NCBI GenBank assembly: GCA_018304205.1
Contig: JAGVWR010000044.1
Coordinates: forward strand, 1 to 5,130
Origin: Candidatus Pacearchaeota archaeon
GTDB taxonomy: Archaea; Nanobdellota; Nanobdellia; Pacearchaeales; GW2011-AR1
Direction of reading: 5' to 3'
Length of the DNA: 5,130 nucleotides
Part shown: piece after piece, positions 3,617-5,130 of the stretch
Numbering within the stretch: the first letter of the stretch is position 1
How the letters are laid out: each line of letters begins with the position of its first letter
Translations under genes and position numbers: made by a program
The notes under the pieces: model-generated
Database searches by the model: none
The model's input: only the letters and a program-made list of their open reading frames with translations
What the model was told of the DNA's origin: nothing

Positions 3617-4954
3617 ATGAAACTGTATTCAATATTTCTGACATTTTTGTTTATTATTAGTTTGATATTTATTTCTTCGCTTGCCTCTGCAGCAACGGAT
3701 TCTGATAGAACTCTTGGAGATGAGGATTCTGCGGTTACTATGGAAGTTTTTACCGATTTTCAAGGTCCGTTTGATGCAAAGTGGTGGAATAATACGTTGC
3801 CTTTGATAGAAGAAAAATATGTGTCTACGGATAAAATTAATATTGTTTTCAAATATTTTCCTTTATCTTCTCATTCAAATGCGTTTGATAGAGCAAGAGC
3901 GGCAGAGTGTGCTGCAGAACAAGGTGATTTTTTTAAGTTTGCTGATGAATTTTATGAAAGGTTAAGTTTTAATTATGATTATGAAGATTTTGTAGAACTA
4001 GCAAAAGAGAATGATATGAATATACCTGTTTTTGAAATCTGTTTTTATTCTTCTAATACAGAAAATAGGATTAGTAAGGATTCAAATGAAGCCATGGAAA
4101 GAGGATTTAATGGAGTTCCAACTTTTTATGTTGGCGGACAAGAAATTGCGGGTTCACAACCTTATAGCACTTTTGAGGAAGCAATTGAAGAAGCATTAAG
4201 AAAGGTCGAAGGAGGAAGCGATCCTAGGATAGTCACATGCAAAGATAGTGATAACGGAAAAGATTATGAGTTAAGCGGAAAGACAAGTTATAGTTTTGAA
4301 GGGCAAAGAAAAACACATGAAGACTTTTGCATAGATAATAAAACATTAATTGAGGGATATTGTGAGGATAGAAAGTTTAGTAATATAAGTTATGAATGCG
4401 AGCATGGATGTTTAAACGGTTATTGTCTTCCTAAACCAGTTAAGGGTTTTAGACATGCGTATTGGACTTGCTATGATGGGGATAATCAAACTTCTGAGGA
4501 TAATTCAAGCTGTAAGACTTATGAAACTTGGAAAAGCTATGCAAGAGAATATTGCGAGGATAATTGTTTAGATGGTAAATGCGGAGTGAATTCTTTCAGC
4601 ATATCCAAAGAATGTAATGCAGGTTTTAATGATGAAGATAAGGAGAATGGGAAAGATAAAGAAGATAATGATGATTCTGATTTTAATGAGATAGACAATA
4701 ATGAAACAGATGATAAGGAAATACCCTTAGTTTGTGAGAATAGCTGTCCATTGGATGATAAATGTTATCCTTTTGGATATAGAAAGGTAAAAAAATTTTG
4801 TTCTGATGAAGGGTTATTTGTAAGCCAGTTTGAATCCGAAGTAACTTGCGAAAATAATTTTGAATGTTCGAGTAATGTTTGTATCTCAAATAATTGTGTA
4901 AGTCAAAGTTTAATTGATAAGATATTTAATTGGTTTAGGAATTTATTTGGTTAG
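3617..4954 (+). CDS. secreted DsbA-like protein without the CxxC, with Cys-rich repeats and C-terminal tail
   Basis: The product has 445 residues. Residues 1-26 are a signal peptide ending ASA-A. Residues 32-196 are a DsbA-like thioredoxin fold: VFTDFQGPFDAKWW, RAAECAAEQGDFFKFADEFYE and the cis-Pro motif FNGVPTFYVGG (P168). Where relatives have CPxC, this protein has G50-P51-F52-D53, so it cannot do thiol-disulfide exchange there; the only Cys in the domain are C98 and C142. Then come three Cys-rich modules with 6, 6 and 8 Cys (208-270, 285-333, 373-427). The last two are split by an acidic linker (about 336-369). The first has the form C-DSDNGKDY...GC-NGYC and the third starts CENSCPLDDKCYPFGYRK; I recall both from DPANN exported proteins. 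The tail LIDKIFNWFRNLFG is an amphipathic helix. Six N-x-S/T sites are present. A binding or structural role at the cell surface is inferred. Confidence 0.85.
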   Translation: MKLYSIFLTFLFIISLIFISSLASAATDSDRTLGDEDSAVTMEVFTDFQGPFDAKWWNNTLPLIEEKYVSTDKINIVFKYFPLSSHSNAFDRARAAECAAEQGDFFKFADEFYERLSFNYDYEDFVELAKENDMNIPVFEICFYSSNTENRISKDSNEAMERGFNGVPTFYVGGQEIAGSQPYSTFEEAIEEALRKVEGGSDPRIVTCKDSDNGKDYELSGKTSYSFEGQRKTHEDFCIDNKTLIEGYCEDRKFSNISYECEHGCLNGYCLPKPVKGFRHAYWTCYDGDNQTSEDNSSCKTYETWKSYAREYCEDNCLDGKCGVNSFSISKECNAGFNDEDKENGKDKEDNDDSDFNEIDNNETDDKEIPLVCENSCPLDDKCYPFGYRKVKKFCSDEGLFVSQFESEVTCENNFECSSNVCISNNCVSQSLIDKIFNWFRNLFG

Positions 4955-4980
4955 TATATTAAATTATGGAAAGGATTAAT

Positions 4981-4995
4981 TTTATCGTCGATAAA
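4981..4995. promoter_or_regulatory. 15-bp perfect dyad between the surface-protein gene and the gyrB-like gene
   Basis: TTTATCG T CGATAAA has 7-bp arms around a single central base. As DNA it looks like an operator; as RNA it would make a 6-bp stem with a GTC loop, 26 nt after the surface-protein stop. It lies about 22 bp before the putative TATA box of the next gene. Operator or terminator roles cannot be separated from sequence. Confidence 0.4.
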
Positions 4996-5017
4996 TGACT
5001 ATTTTAGTGTAGAAAGG

Positions 5018-5025
5018 TTTTTAAA
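5018..5025 (+). promoter_or_regulatory. possible TATA box of the gyrB-like gene
   Basis: TTTTTAAA preceded by AGAAAGG is the best TATA-like match before the ATG at 5072. Transcription would start near 5048 and leave a leader of about 24 nt. No clear Shine-Dalgarno is seen in that leader, so the assignment is weak. Confidence 0.35.
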
Positions 5026-5071
5026 CTAAAGTTGAGTTTTGGGATCGTAAAAAGAGAATTTTAAATTCAAT

Positions 5072-5130
5072 ATGGTTACTAAAAACAAGGAAGAAGGTAG
5101 CAAAGCCTATTCTTCAGAGAAGATTACAGT
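5072..5130 (+). CDS. gyrB: N-terminal fragment, probable DNA gyrase subunit B (3' end outside the window)
   Basis: An ATG at 5072 opens a frame that runs off the window after 19 complete codons: MVTKNKEEGSKAYSSEKIT, with the next codon starting GT (Val). In GyrB proteins a short variable N terminus is followed by Y-x-x-E-x-I-x-VL and then EGLEAVRKRPGMYIG. The end of this fragment, YSSEKIT-V, fits the first part of that pattern at the right distance from the start. GyrB is the ATPase subunit of the enzyme that supercoils DNA; several DPANN archaea have a gyrase acquired from bacteria. An in-frame stop at 5048-5050 limits any upstream extension. Only 19 residues are visible, so the identification is provisional. 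Confidence 0.5.
   Translation, partial: MVTKNKEEGSKAYSSEKIT

Noticed and set aside
4683..4889. Open frame on the minus strand inside the surface-protein gene
   Set aside because: It is rich in His and Tyr, antisense to the conserved Cys-rich module, and has no regulatory signals.

Overview
The window looks like part of an AT-rich archaeal chromosome, most likely from a DPANN lineage of the Pacearchaeota/Woesearchaeota type. The support is: (i) an archaeal ribosomal cluster eL8/L7Ae - eS28 - eL24; (ii) archaeal TATA boxes about 26 nt before several start codons, so that those genes appear leaderless; (iii) a TrmB-family regulator; (iv) a secreted Cys-rich protein whose repeat modules and C-terminal tail I recognise from DPANN surface proteins. 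The lineage is an inference from gene content, not from a marker phylogeny.

Layout. 1-381: 3' end of an alpha/beta hydrolase. 382-677: a gene-free stretch holding four back-to-back stem-loops (403-530), two U-rich tracts, and the promoter and leader of the ribosomal operon. 678-1617: the L7Ae, S28e and L24e genes, tightly packed (20-nt gap, then a 1-nt overlap). The L7Ae leader can fold into a kink-turn that buries its own Shine-Dalgarno sequence, which would suit autoregulation by L7Ae. 1618-2302: a P-loop kinase gene bracketed by two nearly identical 27-nt hairpins, at the place where many archaea carry ndk. 2303-3561: a divergent pair, an uncharacterised protein (possibly hot-dog fold) on the minus strand and a TrmB-type regulator on the plus strand. 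They share a 56-bp gap with one bidirectional TATA element and two dyads. 3617-4954: a secreted DsbA-like protein that has lost both cysteines of its CxxC motif (GPFD instead of CPYC), fused to three Cys-rich modules, an acidic linker and a WF..LFG tail. 4955-5130: a perfect 15-bp dyad, a probable TATA box and the first 19 codons of what looks like a gyrase B subunit.

How the parts may fit. The ribosomal operon is housekeeping with a plausible feedback switch. The TrmB regulator probably controls its divergent neighbour and itself, and possibly the surface protein just downstream, which has its own promoter. The most unusual items are the four-hairpin element, the L7Ae leader K-turn, the twin hairpins around the kinase, and the cysteine-less DsbA-like surface protein.
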